In this document: positions 20,944 through 32,133 of the stretch, piece after piece
How the letters are laid out: every line of letters starts with the position of its first letter
Numbering within the stretch: the stretch's first letter is position 1
Source of the DNA: Anaspis maculata
Taxonomy: Eukaryota > Arthropoda > Insecta > Coleoptera > Scraptiidae
Assembly: GCA_949128115.1 (NCBI GenBank)
Contig: OX421961.1
Location: 102,594,363-102,658,362 of the forward strand
DNA: 64,000 bases
Reading direction: 5' to 3'
Notes under the pieces: model-generated
Database searches by the model: none
What the model was told of the DNA's origin: nothing
The model's input: the letters and a program-made list of their open reading frames with translations, nothing else
Made by a program: the position numbers and the translations under genes

Positions 20944-22329
20944 TAAATTATGACTGTGAACCAGGCTGTGAACGTTTGAAATCGCATGAATTGACAAAAG
21001 ACTTCAACAGAGGATCAGACGCCGAATCCCAATATTTAGTATTTATACCAATCGAGTTAGGGCGACATTGTGACATCAAGCTTGGATAATATCTCACCAC
21101 ATGCCGTAACACCTTTCCAGCTTTGAACATCCCTCCTGGGAGCAGCAGGATGGGTCAATGTTTGGAATTTCCCTGATTCTGAAGGAGACTTCAATAGTCG
21201 ATTAGGCGACGAACCCCTTCCGAGATAAAACTGAATAATGCTGCTCTCTCTTGAGTTGAATAGTTTCCAGCATTAGTATTTATACGACAAAACTTTGATT
21301 AGCAAATGGCAACATCACACTAGCGAAGTTGCTCTACAGCTGACATATTGCTTTCTTTACGAGTTTTCGAAAAAAATATAAACTACAAATAGGCAAGTAT
21401 AAGGTATTATACACGGACAGATTGGACGATGGATGCGTTAGATTTGCGATCGTTTTTATATTATGCCCTCTCCCCCCTCCCTCGCCCTGGGTATGGCCGC
21501 CTTGGAAGATCAGACTTTAAAATGATTCGACGGACAGAAGACGGCGGCGACATTCCTGAAACAATGCCTCTTCTCTTCTCTTAACGCGCATCATTAAAGT
21601 CTCCCAAAGCTGATGGCCACAACTTATTGGTTGATCCTTGTGGACATCCTTTTGTTTTGGCCGAAGTACAATTGCTTTGAACTGAGTAGCTGAAGAGCGG
21701 CAGGACCGCGCAGTACCCATAGGCAGTATAAGGACATCTTTTCTCCAATATACACAGCGATATACCGCCGACCACTTCGACCGGGCCGGCACCCGGCCTT
21801 TATACGCGCCGCTATTGTCTCTCATCTGGCCGCGCGCTAATACATACTTGCATGCGTTTGTACAGGACCCGATCCTTTTTAAGTCGCCGGCACCGCTTAT
21901 CTACAATTGCTACTGTTTATCCGTAACTTCTTTCTTTTCTTGTAGACTATCTTTCGCATCTTTGTGCAAGCTCTTGCTGGCTGCTGCTGCTGCTGCTGGT
22001 TGGTGCCGTTTCGCGGACCAAGAAGAAGACCGCCGCCGGGACTTTTGCACACACTCACCAGCTCACCCATAAGAACATTTCATTATGCTCGCGCCGTTGG
22101 CTCATTCATTCAATATTTTTTGTACGTGCCTCATTGTTAGCTATCCCTCCGTCATATAAACCACTTAGCCCATTGACATCACGACTTTTAGCACCCTTTC
22201 TTGGTTGTGCGAATACTCAGTAAAAACCGATCGGTTTGAATAGAAGTAGAAGTATAGGGTTTTCTGTCGGGAAAAACCCAAAGGAAACCAGTGAAGATAA
22301 CAGCGTATCCGTTCAAATTTATAGCTGCA
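20944..22329. other. Non-coding stretch before the tandem array
   Basis: No supported exon. A GC-richer part near 21700-22060 includes a short GCT run (about 21978-21998) that some short frames translate into polyalanine. It may be host regulatory or 5' UTR sequence of the PRDM gene; unproven. Confidence 0.3.
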
Positions 22330-23330
22330 TATTTTTGTCATGCGTTGTCTCTGGGGTCAGCCCTCATCTGTTTGTGTTGTTATGAAGCCTAAGTCGACCT
22401 CCTCGGGTGAGCCGACTTAAATCTAGTGAGCCCCTTGCCTCTTGTAAGTGAGCCCTCTTGTGCGTCTTTGTGTGCTTTTAGAAGACCACTGAACCGCTTA
22501 TGGTCTCTCTTGTGTCTTTGAAAAGTCTAGTGAGCCCCCTATGTCCTCTCATAATATAGTTCGGAGCAAGTATTGCCCTTTTATGATTTCATGTACTTAT
22601 TCTAATTATCTCCTTGTATCATTTGGAGCCCAGGTGAACCTCCTTGCGTCTTCATCTGTATTTTAAAGCTCTACGGAGTTCCCTTGTCTTATCATGAGCC
22701 TTTCTAAAAGCTATAGTGAGCCCGCAAAGTGTTCTTGTATTATTTGAAGTTCGAGTGAGTCCCTTGTGTCATTATTGGTGTATTCTTTGGAGTCCTACGG
22801 AGCTCCCCAATATTTTTTGCGCGTATTGGAACTCTGTCTTCCCATATTGTTCGAAGGAAATATATGAAAGTTCTATGTTTTCTTGTGGGTAATCTTCACG
22901 GTCCAAGTGAACCCTTTTGGGTCTTCATGTGTCGTTTAATAACCTGATGAGTATCTTCTTGTCTTATATGTCTCATTGGGGGTCCGATACCATATTGTTC
23001 GAAGGAAATGTATGAAAATTTTATGTTTTCTTGTGGGTAATCTTCACGGTCCAAGTGAACCCTTTTGGGTCGTCATGTGTCGTTTGATGGCCTGATGAGT
23101 ATCTTCTTGTCTTATGTCTTATTGGAAGTCCGATACACAAGTTAACTTCTTTTTTTGTAATCTAGTATTGTTGGCAGCCCAAGTGGCCCCCTCTTCGTTT
23201 CTTTGTGCCTTTCGAAACACTTCTGGCCTCTCTTTCTTGTTTTTTTTTTGTGCCTTTCGAAACTCTAGTAGGCTGTTAGTAGGTATAGCCTCAAAAAACC
23301 CTCCTGTGGTTTAGAGCGAGAAAGCAATAA
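22330..23330. repeat. Degenerate tandem repeat array
   Basis: Phrases such as TCTAGTGAGCCCC, CTTGTGTCTTT and TTTGTGCCTTTCGAAA recur at intervals of roughly 50-80 bp. Within it a unit of 148 bp is duplicated in tandem (22843-22990 and 22991 to about 23130), starting CATATTGTTCGAAGG each time. Similar phrases occur at 44380-44640. Non-coding; perhaps an old satellite. Confidence 0.7.
22843..23130. repeat. Two 148 bp tandem units
   Basis: Both units start CATATTGTTCGAAGG and share CTTGTGGGTAATCTTCACGG and GAACCCTTTTGGGTC, with only scattered differences. It is the best preserved part of the array. Confidence 0.85.
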
Positions 23331-23928
23331 AAATTGTAGGAGCTAATAATTATTGTCCGCGGGTCAAATTATTCACCATATTTAGTAAGGGGATGATTTG
23401 ATCAGGGACGAATTATTCAGGAACTAATTGTCCTGACATAAATTGTCTACCCATGTAATGTTTAGTGTGGGGATGAATTGTCTGGCGGCAAATTATTGTC
23501 AGAGGACGAATTGTTTCGACAAGTTTTTGACTTATAAACCAATATCCAACCATTGGGTTTCCATCGGTTTTTATAAAAGCTTCGAACTCGCATTCAGTCA
23601 CTGCACTGGTGGAAATAATTCTTGTTAAAATTAAACTGGGACTGAGCAACTAGGTCTTTGTTAAGTCCTATAATACTATATTTTGTAAGATATTTTGTTT
23701 TAACCCCGAGAAAGGTATAGAGGTATCTTGGAGAGACGTCCTTTAAATACATAAAATATTTTATATTGAATGGAGCTTGAATGGAGCTGCGGAGCCAATA
23801 AGCACCCAATAAAATAAAATCATGCACCTACAGGTGTATGGCATATAATGGTCATTTATAGACCAGCCTTGTGCTCACTCGTAATAATTTATTAATGTTC
23901 AAATTTTGACTCCGATTGTTCTTTGCAG

Positions 23929-24211
23929 ATTCGCCACCGATTCGGCTGTTACGATGAAATCTCCGGAAGTGGATCGAGACGAGTGCGGCACTGCAACTGG
24001 GTGCGATTCGTCAGAGTAGCAAATTCGTTCAATCCCGCCGTCAATTTCGTCGCTACCAAAGTAAGAGGAGAACCCGTGTACGAAGCCATAAAACCGATAT
24101 CACCCGATACGGAACTACTTGTATATTATCTGCCAGAACGACCAGAAGAGCTGTTTTTTGTTAGAATGAGAGCGTCGCTATACAGGCAGACGATGGACTC
24201 GATCCTAGAAG
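23929..24211 (+). CDS. PRDM-type gene: PR (SET-like) domain exon
   Basis: Acceptor TTTGCAG precedes 23929 and donor GGTATTT follows 24211 (phase 0 in, phase 1 out; 283 nt). The exon encodes most of a PR domain: a CNWVRF core, the NFVATK strand, an EPVYEAI segment and ELLVYYLPERPEE, where most PRDMs have ELLVWYG. PR domains are SET relatives found in PRDM transcription regulators; many lack methyltransferase activity. The replacement of WYG by YYL suggests a divergent, possibly inactive PR domain. The domain start is missing, so at least one upstream exon exists. The exon joins 30730 in frame to give the PLDLS motif. PRDM membership is confident; the subfamily is not assigned. Confidence 0.9.
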
Positions 24212-24501
24212 GTATTTATTTATTTTTTGTTTGATTGCCTCTCTTATACAAGGTGTCCCAGCAATGATAGCAGAAAACGAAACCACAGACTCCCATTTAC
24301 TTTCTGTGCAATTTGTTTATCGAAATTTGGCTTCATGACAAAGATATTACACCTTGATCCATGCTCGAAGTTCAACTTTTTTCATGTCATTTGCGAAATA
24401 TAAACGGCTTGACACACCAAGTTGTGATTTGGCTCATACTGACTACTTTAAAATCAAATTTCAACAAATCCCACCAGCGGTTCCAAAGTTGAATGACTAC
24501 T

Positions 24502-24666
24502 TATATCCCATACACTTTCTATTTTCAGTAGAATGACTTTTTAGAGAGTTTTGGAGCAAAACAATCAGCGGCCATCGGCCGTATTCTCCCAGCGCTTCAG
24601 CTTGTCACTTTATTTCTGCTCCAAAAAATCATTCTACTGAAAATAGAAAGTGTCTGGGATATATAT
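24502..24666. mobile_element. TIR MITE, family A copy 2
   Basis: A shorter copy of the 4119-4326 element with the same TATATCCCATACACTTTC end, the CAGTAGAATGACTTTTT stretch and the GGCCATCGGCCGTATTCTCC centre. It lies in the first visible PRDM intron. Confidence 0.8.
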
Positions 24667-24756
24667 AGAATAGTTTGCAACTGATAACTGGCAAACTTCA
24701 ACTCCTCACATAGAATATACTTCACTTTTTACTATACGCACACTTCAACAATGAGC

Positions 24757-24960
24757 AATCAAGTGAATAATCAGTAGTAATACAACAAGAGCATCGAAAT
24801 AATCGAATATACCGCGATTGCGAGATGTATTGCAAGAAACACAGCGAGACCATAGGTCGAGCTGTGTTTTGAAGCAATACATCGAACAAGAGCGGTATAT
24901 TCAGATTCTTTCGATGCTCGAGTTGTATTCGTTAGACTATACAACGAGCTTTGCACGACC
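24757..24960. mobile_element. Hairpin element H5, outer part like family C
   Basis: A stem from 24781 (TACAACAAGAGCATCGAAA) to 24927 (complement ending GTTGTA), with matching inner parts (GAATATACCGC, GATGTATTGC, AACACAGC). The 35 bp before the stem match family C at about 27 of 35 positions by eye, while the stem interior is different. Intronic. Confidence 0.75.
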
Positions 24961-25180
24961 CACCTGCTTCCGACTTTTGTCAATGACAGTTTTCAAAATT
25001 CAGAAATAATTTGTCAAACTGACGTTTTGGTCCTGATTTACCTGTAATGCCTGATCCCTGTTTGATTTGTAATTCTAAGGATTTGTATTACGAAAACTAC
25101 AATAAATATCATCATAACTACATTATATAAGGAGCAAAGTGAATCGTTTATTTTGAACAGGTGATAGAAGTGAACAATTT

Positions 25181-25699
25181 TTATTGGTAGGTAACAGAAG
25201 AACTTGAGTCTTCGCCGAAAGTTTGCAGTATTCTGTGTAGCTCCTCAGCAGTCAATGGTGCTGAAATGCATTTCCATAATTCCGTCATCCCTTGGTGAAC
25301 TCTTCCCTCGGAATTCCGAGCATCATTGCCTTACGAAATGCCAACACCTTTGAAAGAAGAGTGAAAAGTAATGACAACACAGCAATCAGCCTACAAAGAT
25401 TACCTTTGAAAGGATCAGTCTTTTTCCCGAATTCAGAATAAAAGTTCAACTGCAACCGCTTTGCCGTCAGATTCCATAGGATCTTCAAATTTCCCTCTTT
25501 GAGTCACCTCCGTTCGTTTTTCGCATGTTGTATGCCCATCAGTTTTCCAGGATGTGTGCCATTTTAGCGTGGACTTTTCGTCCGGAAAATGGTTGAAACT
25601 GCCGTCAAACATATTCCCCTCTTCTAACAGTATTGGCTGGTTCAACTGACCATACAAAGTCTTGAATTGTTCGGCTGTAGTGGTAACAAAACGACCCAT
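25181..25699 (-). pseudogene. Unrecognised two-exon gene or broken gene
   Basis: The minus strand opens at ATG 25699 (MGRFVTTTAEQ) and reads about 88 codons to a TGA at 25433. A second frame, open from 25488, carries the downstream part (EFGKKTDPFKG). A 74 nt intron is plausible (donor GT at 25403-25402, acceptor AG at 25331-25330). Exon 2 (25329-25181) reads NDARNSEGRVHQG and ends TFGEDSSSSVTYQ, with AATAAA overlapping the stop. The two halves of exon 1 are one base out of frame somewhere in 25436-25488, so the gene has a frameshift, a sequence error or an unseen intron. No family was recognised, no signal peptide or membrane segment is evident. It is antisense within a PRDM intron. Confidence 0.35.
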
Positions 25700-26104
25700 T
25701 TGTTGGTTTTGAAATGCAAAAGACAACCATTCAAAAATACATTGTCAAATAAATTATTATTGTTTGACATTGGCTACGACTTGATTTTTTTGGCCATGCC
25801 TTACCTACCTCACTTGAGATTTTCGCATTGCTTTTTATGAATTCCATTTGTCCCACAGTAACAATATGAGCGAGTGAGAACTAAACCATATAAATGCAAG
25901 TAAAAATTTTATCCGTAACTTTCCAATTGCTGAAGTTGGACGAAAGTTCTGCACGATTTTCGTTTTGATACATCTTACCGCTACTGGCACACCCGAGATA
26001 GAATTATATACGACATGTCAAACTTTAGCTTCTGGTGCACAGGGTCAGCTATGGCTCAGTGTGTGGCAAGGCTGCTGGTTAGATCGTGAAATCCGGCAAG
26101 CACT

Positions 26105-26212
26105 GTTGCAAAGGGCGAAAATTGTGGTTTTTTGAATTCAAATGAACTGCGATTATACGAGAGGTCTACGTATAATCGATTTCGTATATTCGCAAAAATG
26201 GCCCTTCGCAAC
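26105..26212. mobile_element. Hairpin element H12
   Basis: The arm starting GTTGCAAAGGGC (26105) pairs with GCCCTTCGCAAC (ending 26212), and an inner pair GATTATACG / CGTATAATCG flanks the loop. Non-coding, intronic. Confidence 0.65.
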
Positions 26213-26346
26213 GGCATACCCGATGTAATGCAGTGTTGTCAAGGAAAATCGAGACACTGGATTGGTCTAAGGAGCAGTGAGTTGTATAGTCAAGAACAGC
26301 CGTAAATAAAGTACGTTCAACTCTAGTGTGACTCTAGTGAGCTATA

Positions 26347-27390
26347 ATTTCCCTAGGAGGATATAAGAATAGGGAGGGAGGGTTCGTCATAAAAAGTGAA
26401 GCCATGGAAATGTCTTATCCGCCATCTTTGTACGCCCAAAATTTTCATCACTTTACCAGAAACTGAATATTGCCACGTCAAGTTCTGCGAGCTGTCGCTC
26501 TTGTCAGTGTCAGTCTATGACGCTTTGTGCTGCACCAGATCCAGCCACATCCTTCCTAAATATGATCGTTGGATTATATAAAGGAATTTCATCACAGGTT
26601 TCACTTGCTTCTACTTATTAGCATTTTCGTCACTAACTTCGTGGTAGGTGATAGTCCGTAGCAGGATAGAAATTCCAGCAAGATAGATACCTAGGTGGGT
26701 ACTTTTCATGTAATTTTGCCATGAACCTTGAAGTCTACACAGGTCTTAAAATTGGCTGATGATGAGGTTTCCAGAGTACCTACCTCCTATCACTGTTCAG
26801 TGTAGATCACAGAGTGTAGATCATCATTAGGTGTATCAATAATGCTGACCTCACAAATACGTGGTAGAATCTAGGAGGAAAGAATCGAACTGCTCATTTT
26901 CTGCTCATTATTTTTGGAATTTGCTGGTCATTCTCATCCTTGCCTAACATTCTACTGAAACATCAGGCGATCCCATACTACAGGTAGGCATCTGCCCTTC
27001 GGCAGGTCCGGCTCGCATTGATGGGATAGGTATTTTTCATACATGATATTGTATCCAGCGCACGTAGCCTCTGTCTTCCCCACACCTGGGAAAGCTGATC
27101 TATTCAGCTCCTATAGATGAAGCACCATCCAAACAAGATCCAGGCGCAAAGATAAAAGATATCAGGCAGGACTCATTTTATGTCAATCAAAAAAATCTCA
27201 CTAACCTCAAATAGTTTCAAATTATTTCAATAACGTCAATTATTTCACAAAAGTCAAAAGACTCCAGTAACTAGATGCAATATTTGGGCGTAGTTGCTAC
27301 CTCACCCCTTACGTCTCCCGGCTTCATTTCCCCCCGCCCACAAGCTGGGTTATACTCCCTCCCCATTCTTATATCCTCCTAGTAATTTCC
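26347..27390. mobile_element. 1 kb element with inverted ends
   Basis: AATTTCCCTAGGAGGATATA (26347 on) and AAGAATAGGGAGGGAG are found inverted at 27352-27390. Weaker inverted similarity extends outward (CTAGT..G) and inward (ATGAAGCC). The interior has no recognised protein. Intronic. Confidence 0.65.
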
Positions 27391-27405
27391 CGAATTTCTT
27401 CTTTC

Positions 27406-28505
27406 CAAATGCGTCAAGTGACGAGACTTCCAGCCTACTAGAATTGCACTAGGATCGAATGTACGACATTTTGAATGCAAAAGTGCTTTATGACAGTACC
27501 ATGACAGTGTCGTCAAGCATGTGTGGAGTTTGTCAAAGCCAAAGTGTGGTACACAGGAGTGCCAACCATTATATCGCGGTGATGCAATTTTCTGGGTGGT
27601 GGAACTTTTCTGACAACACAGAGTCTGATGGAAAATGTATTCCTACTAACTGAAACTATCACTTGTGTAAGATTACAAATACTTATCTATGCTAACCTAC
27701 ATAAAATCACATGTCTACACCTGTCTACTTTGATGCGCTTCATTACCGTTTGATAACTAGGTACTGATAACAAACCAGATGGTAGCCTCCATCATAGGGG
27801 TGTCATTTGTGATTCAAAAAGGCATAGTCAGCAGTTCAGGTTGATTAACAGGTCCGTGATGTGCTCGTACTGCAACACTCGAGAGTTTGATATAGTCATA
27901 TTTCAGTTTTGGCTGGCACGTTCTTTCGGCCGTTCAATGGCCAAAGCTCTACATTTACCATTTCTTAGGTAAACTTTTTGTCAAGTTTGAACTTGCCAAC
28001 ACAATGACTCACTGCGAAATTTTAGTAACTCTTGATATCAATCAGTACGAAAACCTTGCTGTAGATACACAAGACGCACTACAAAAAAAAAAACTATTTA
28101 GGGTGTAATGTTTTCGGAAAAGCTCACAATGGCGTGACCGTAACTCATCGTGATGACTAACATAAAGAAATATTAAATCAAGCAAATAACAAAGACAGAT
28201 ATGACAAGTGCCTACCTTTGTCTTTTATTTTACAATAAAATTAATTATACTTTATATTATACTCCTTCCTTCGCTGAACAATGTCATTTTTATTGCCTTA
28301 ATGTTATGGCAAAATAACATGATGGTAAATAACAAAAGACGGAACTGAAGTGAAATCTCCAACATTTATATCATTGTTGCATTACAAGATGTATCTAAAG
28401 AAGTCATCAGATTAAAATTATTTGTTTATTCTTTCTATGTAGGTATGGCACTTAGGTTGCAAAATTACGAAATAAATAAACACTTCCCTACATGATTATG
28501 TAAAG
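27406..28505. other. Intronic stretch without gene
   Basis: AT-rich PRDM intron sequence; no repeat end, RNA or exon was recognised. Confidence 0.4.
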
Positions 28506-29417
28506 GGTGATTCATTTGAAGGTACTTTTTCCAAAAATTAAAAAAAAATTGAGAAGGAACACTTTATTGGGTAATCTTTAATATCAAACAAAAGAACAGT
28601 TCCTGGCATTAAAGTTTTGAAGATTATTCATGTCAAATTTTGGCCGTAACTGCGGCTAACATGAGCACGTTGGAGCATTTCGAGTGGTATTTGGCGAATG
28701 ACGCGAGTAATGTTGGCACTCCAATTCCTCAATCGTAGCCGGCTTATCCATATAGACTTTGGACTTCATGTAACTCCAAAGAAAGAAGTCTAGAGGTGTG
28801 ATATCACATGATCTAGGTGGCCAATTCACTGGTCCAAAGCTTGAAATTAAGTGTTCACCGAAATGTTCTCGCAATAATGCCATGGTTCCACAGGCTGGTA
28901 TGGCAAGTATCGCCGTCTTGTTGTGATCAAATGTCGCCGAGATCATGGGCTTTAATTTCGGTCAGCAGATAGTTTGATATCATGGCGCGATAGTGTGGGT
29001 CATTCACAGTAACATTTCGACCGCCCTCATTTCTGAAGAAATATGGACCGATGATTCCACCAGCCCATGAACCACACTAAACCGTTGTTTTGTCTGGATG
29101 TAATGGCAGCTCTTGAACCTCTTTGGGTTGCCCTTCAGCCCAAACCTGACAGTTTTGTTTGTTAACGTAGCCATCCAGTCAGAAATAGGCCTCATAGCTG
29201 TACAAAATATTTGTCGGAAAAAGTGGATTTTTTTCAAGCTTTGTCAGAGTCCAAAGACGTACGGTAACGATTTGGAAGATCGGTCGGCTTCAGTTCTTGC
29301 ACATAATAAGTTGCCAAAAAATACCTAACAACAATACCAAAACAGTTTGGTAGTTTGACTGTTTGATCAGTCATAAAAAGCTTACTAGAAAAAGTAGGTA
29401 CCTCCAAATGAATCACC
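28506..29417 (-). mobile_element. Degenerate mariner-like transposon
   Basis: Inverted ends read GGTGATTCATTTG.AGGTAC on both sides. On the minus strand the interior encodes transposase pieces: a segment with NKT.RFGLKGNPK (29004-29237), a QQDG.TCHT catalytic-region motif near 28925, and the PPRSCDITPLDFFLW motif of the last acidic residue (28656-28946). These are typical of Tc1/mariner DDE transposases. In-frame stops, frameshifts and loss of the N-terminal part show it is dead. About 910 bp; full elements are about 1.3 kb. Intronic. Confidence 0.85.
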
Positions 29418-30729
29418 GTTTATATTAACATGCGATAAAAAATTTGAGCTTGGCTTCGGAAACACAATATTCATTGACAGAAGAGACTGGATTGGCCAAA
29501 TGATCGAATTTTCACAAGGAGTTGTGTTCAATATCAAAATGATTTGCAGTAGGCTATGACTCAATCAGTCAATCAAATCAGTAAATTTCAATCACGAACA
29601 ACTTTTGAAAAAAGCCATATTTTGACAAGATAAGAAAGAAGCCCAGAATAAATTAATAGGTGACTGTATTGGGCCGTATGAATAAAATAGTATATTATTC
29701 AACAAGCGGGTAATGATTGCAGTTGACAGTTTGTACGCAAAAAAAAACACCCAAGTCGGCTTTATTTTGATGGTCCCTTTAAAATAATAGGGTTCAAGTT
29801 GGGACACCCTGTAAATTCTCATATATTCTTTAGATATGTAACTTTTAAAATGGATTCCACTTGCCATAAAGTCCTCGAACGTGTCTGAGCCATCACATCT
29901 TCATCACTAATACCCAGATTTTATTCATGAAGCTCTTAAAATCCCGATTCAGTAAACACTTCCCACAGTATAAGCTCGAACACTCAGCTTAAGCATAGAC
30001 GGCATTATATTTCGATTTTTCACGGGTCCACAGCCGCGCTTCCTTGATGACCCACCTCATTTTTCATAGTTCACCAAGACCCACAAATTATATCTTTTGT
30101 AAAGACTTATACACTATAAAGTACAAAGGAAGGCTACTCCAGAGTACCCACTATAATATTATAATAGCGTGGAATAGAAATTATTAATGGTTATCTCATA
30201 TCACAGTAGACCAGCGTGGCGAATCGCCACCACAGCGTAGAATACGGTATACGCGGCGGTTTCTGCTGCTGATGATGATGATGCATGCCCAACTAGAGGC
30301 GCAAGTTTTTGTGACACGCCCGGTATTGAAATCACGCATACCTAATATTAATTAAACACTGCCTATACTACATCTACCTGTTGTGAAGGTCCAGCTCTGG
30401 GTTATTGTTGGTTTTATTTTTTCTTCAAATATAAATTAATTTTGGACCATATGCGTAGCTGGAAAATGGCTCGACCAATGCGGGCTTGCGGGTTGAAAAA
30501 TTGTTTTCCCATCTCTTAATTATCCGTGTATAATTCATCAAAGCATCAAAAGCAGGAGCCAGCTGAGGTTTCGACTGTATAATCAAACGAGGGATTGTAG
30601 ATACGTAATTTTAATAATGCGCATGCTTTTATGGTAATGAAAAACTGGACGCAATGGGGTGGGTAGCATATCTATAATTTGAGATGATTATCTTTTTTAT
30701 GTATTTGGGAATCTTTATGTGTGTTCCAG
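29418..30729. other. Intronic stretch without gene
   Basis: No exon recognised. GGGACACCCTGTA at about 29808-29820 is a typical TACAGGGTGTCC-type transposon end with no partner found nearby. Confidence 0.4.
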
Positions 30730-30978
30730 ATTCTCCGTTAGATCTCTCAATGTCGCTTCTGTCGCGGGCTTTAAGTGGGTCTCCGCCATCGGCCGAAGAT
30801 GAACACAAGTCAATTTCGGGTGATAGTTCGGCGGCCAGTTCACAAGGAGACCTTCCGGAAGCGAGCGTACCAACGCCGAGGGCGAGACCCAGGGAACGAA
30901 CGTTGTTACCGTGCGGGGTCTGCAGTAAAGCCTTCGACAGACCTTCGTTACTAAAAAGGCATATGAGGACACACACAG
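30730..30978 (+). CDS. PRDM-type gene: PLDLS motif and zinc finger 1
   Basis: The acceptor TTCCAG at 30728-30729 and donor GTAAGT after 30978 give 249 nt, phase 1 at both ends. The junction with the PR exon reads ILE-DSPLDLS, creating PLDLS, the motif with which many repressors including PRDM3/16 recruit CtBP. A serine-rich linker of about 50 residues follows, then a proline-arginine stretch and a C2H2 finger (CGVC...H..TH). The last codon is split and completed as Gly of a canonical HTGEKPH finger linker by the next exon. Confidence 0.9.
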
Positions 30979-31385
30979 GTAAGTAAACACAGTCGCATTT
31001 TTGCAGAGCTTCATTAGTGCTCTTCGGCCATCTCAATTCATTTTACTTCTCGATAGGCACTTAGCAGCAGAAATCCGGGACTTCTATAATTTTTCACTTC
31101 CGACTTTTATTTTGGTGTTATTTGAAACTTTTGCGCTAGCTCAGCTCTTTTAAGTTACTGCTGCAGCTGGCTTTGGTCAAAAAAATACAATAAACTTCTA
31201 AATTGCTCGAGGTTTGAGTCACATTTATACCGATGTAATTCCATTAGCATTAGGTATACAGGAGGTGTAAAAGGAATGTTAATTTCGTACACTTAAACCA
31301 GTCCATGTTTATTCATTTTGAAACAAAGGCTCCCTAAAAAACCAGTATGACAAGCTGATTGCCATTTTCCCATGTATTTTTCCAG

Positions 31386-31555
31386 GTGAAAAACCGCACG
31401 TTTGTATGGTTTGTGGAAAAGGATTCAGCACATCATCGTCCTTGAATACGCACCGAAGGATCCACAGCGGTGAGAAGCCGCATCAATGTCCTGTTTGCTT
31501 GAAACGGTTCACGGCGTCTTCTAATCTGTACTACCATCGGATGACACACATCAAG
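31386..31555 (+). CDS. PRDM-type gene: zinc fingers 2 and 3
   Basis: Acceptor CCAG ends at 31385 and donor GTATG follows 31555 (170 nt, phase 1 in, phase 0 out). It encodes two C2H2 fingers (CMVC...H...H and CPVC...H...H) joined by a SGEKPH linker. All zinc ligands are present. The helix of finger 2 reads STSSSLNTH, of finger 3 TASSNLYYH. The intron from the previous exon is only about 400 bp; the next is about 10 kb and full of repeats. Confidence 0.9.
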
Positions 31556-32020
31556 GTATGTTACCATCACTTTTGATTTTCCACTTGATGAAAAAGGTGC
31601 GAGAATAAATAAGCACCTAAAAAGGCGCGCATAAAATTACGAATATAAAACGTCTACAAGCCAAAGGACACAAGTGACGTTTTTTTTTTAAACTAGGGAG
31701 ATTATACAAAACAATTACAGATTGAACTTTCCAGAACTCTGTTGACGGCAAATAACTGATAAATTGATGTTACACGAAAAAAAAAACGCAATTAACGCTA
31801 GTACAAGATTAAATGGATTTCAATTGGCCAATTCTAGTAGGTTAACCATGGAAAATGCATAAAATTTTTAGCTAATTAATCGTTGGATCATTTTTTTTTT
31901 GAAAAACCGAAATTTTTATTATTCACCAACGAGTACTGACCAAAAGAAGTTTCACTAATCTCGTATTATATTAATTGAGCGTTGGTGCAACCCAGGGTGA
32001 GTTTAGCATACTAGATACCG

Positions 32021-32133
32021 TATGATCAAAAACTTTCCTCCTCTAGGCAGGCTGTGGCCTGGCCAAAATCAGCCTCGTTTGCCTGCAAATGACCAGACCA
32101 CAGCATGCCTAGAGGAGGAAAGTGAACATCATG
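32021..32133. mobile_element. Hairpin MITE H10, inner part like family B
   Basis: The stem AACTTTCCTCCTCTAGGCAG pairs with CTAGAGGAGGAAAGT. Next to the loop it carries GGCAGGCTGTGGCCTGG.C.A and AAATCAG as in family B, but the outer stem differs from family B (CCTCCTCTA instead of GAATTCCTAATTTA). Intronic. Confidence 0.8.

Noticed and set aside
21815..22072. 85-codon plus-strand frame with polyalanine
   Set aside because: Openness comes from a GCT microsatellite; no homology or exon signals that join the PRDM gene in phase.
22330..23330. CRISPR-like array of repeats
   Set aside because: Eukaryotic context, units drift strongly and spacing is irregular.
29808..29820. Single GGGACACCCTGTA end
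   Set aside because: Looks like a MITE terminus but no partner could be located, so no element was called.
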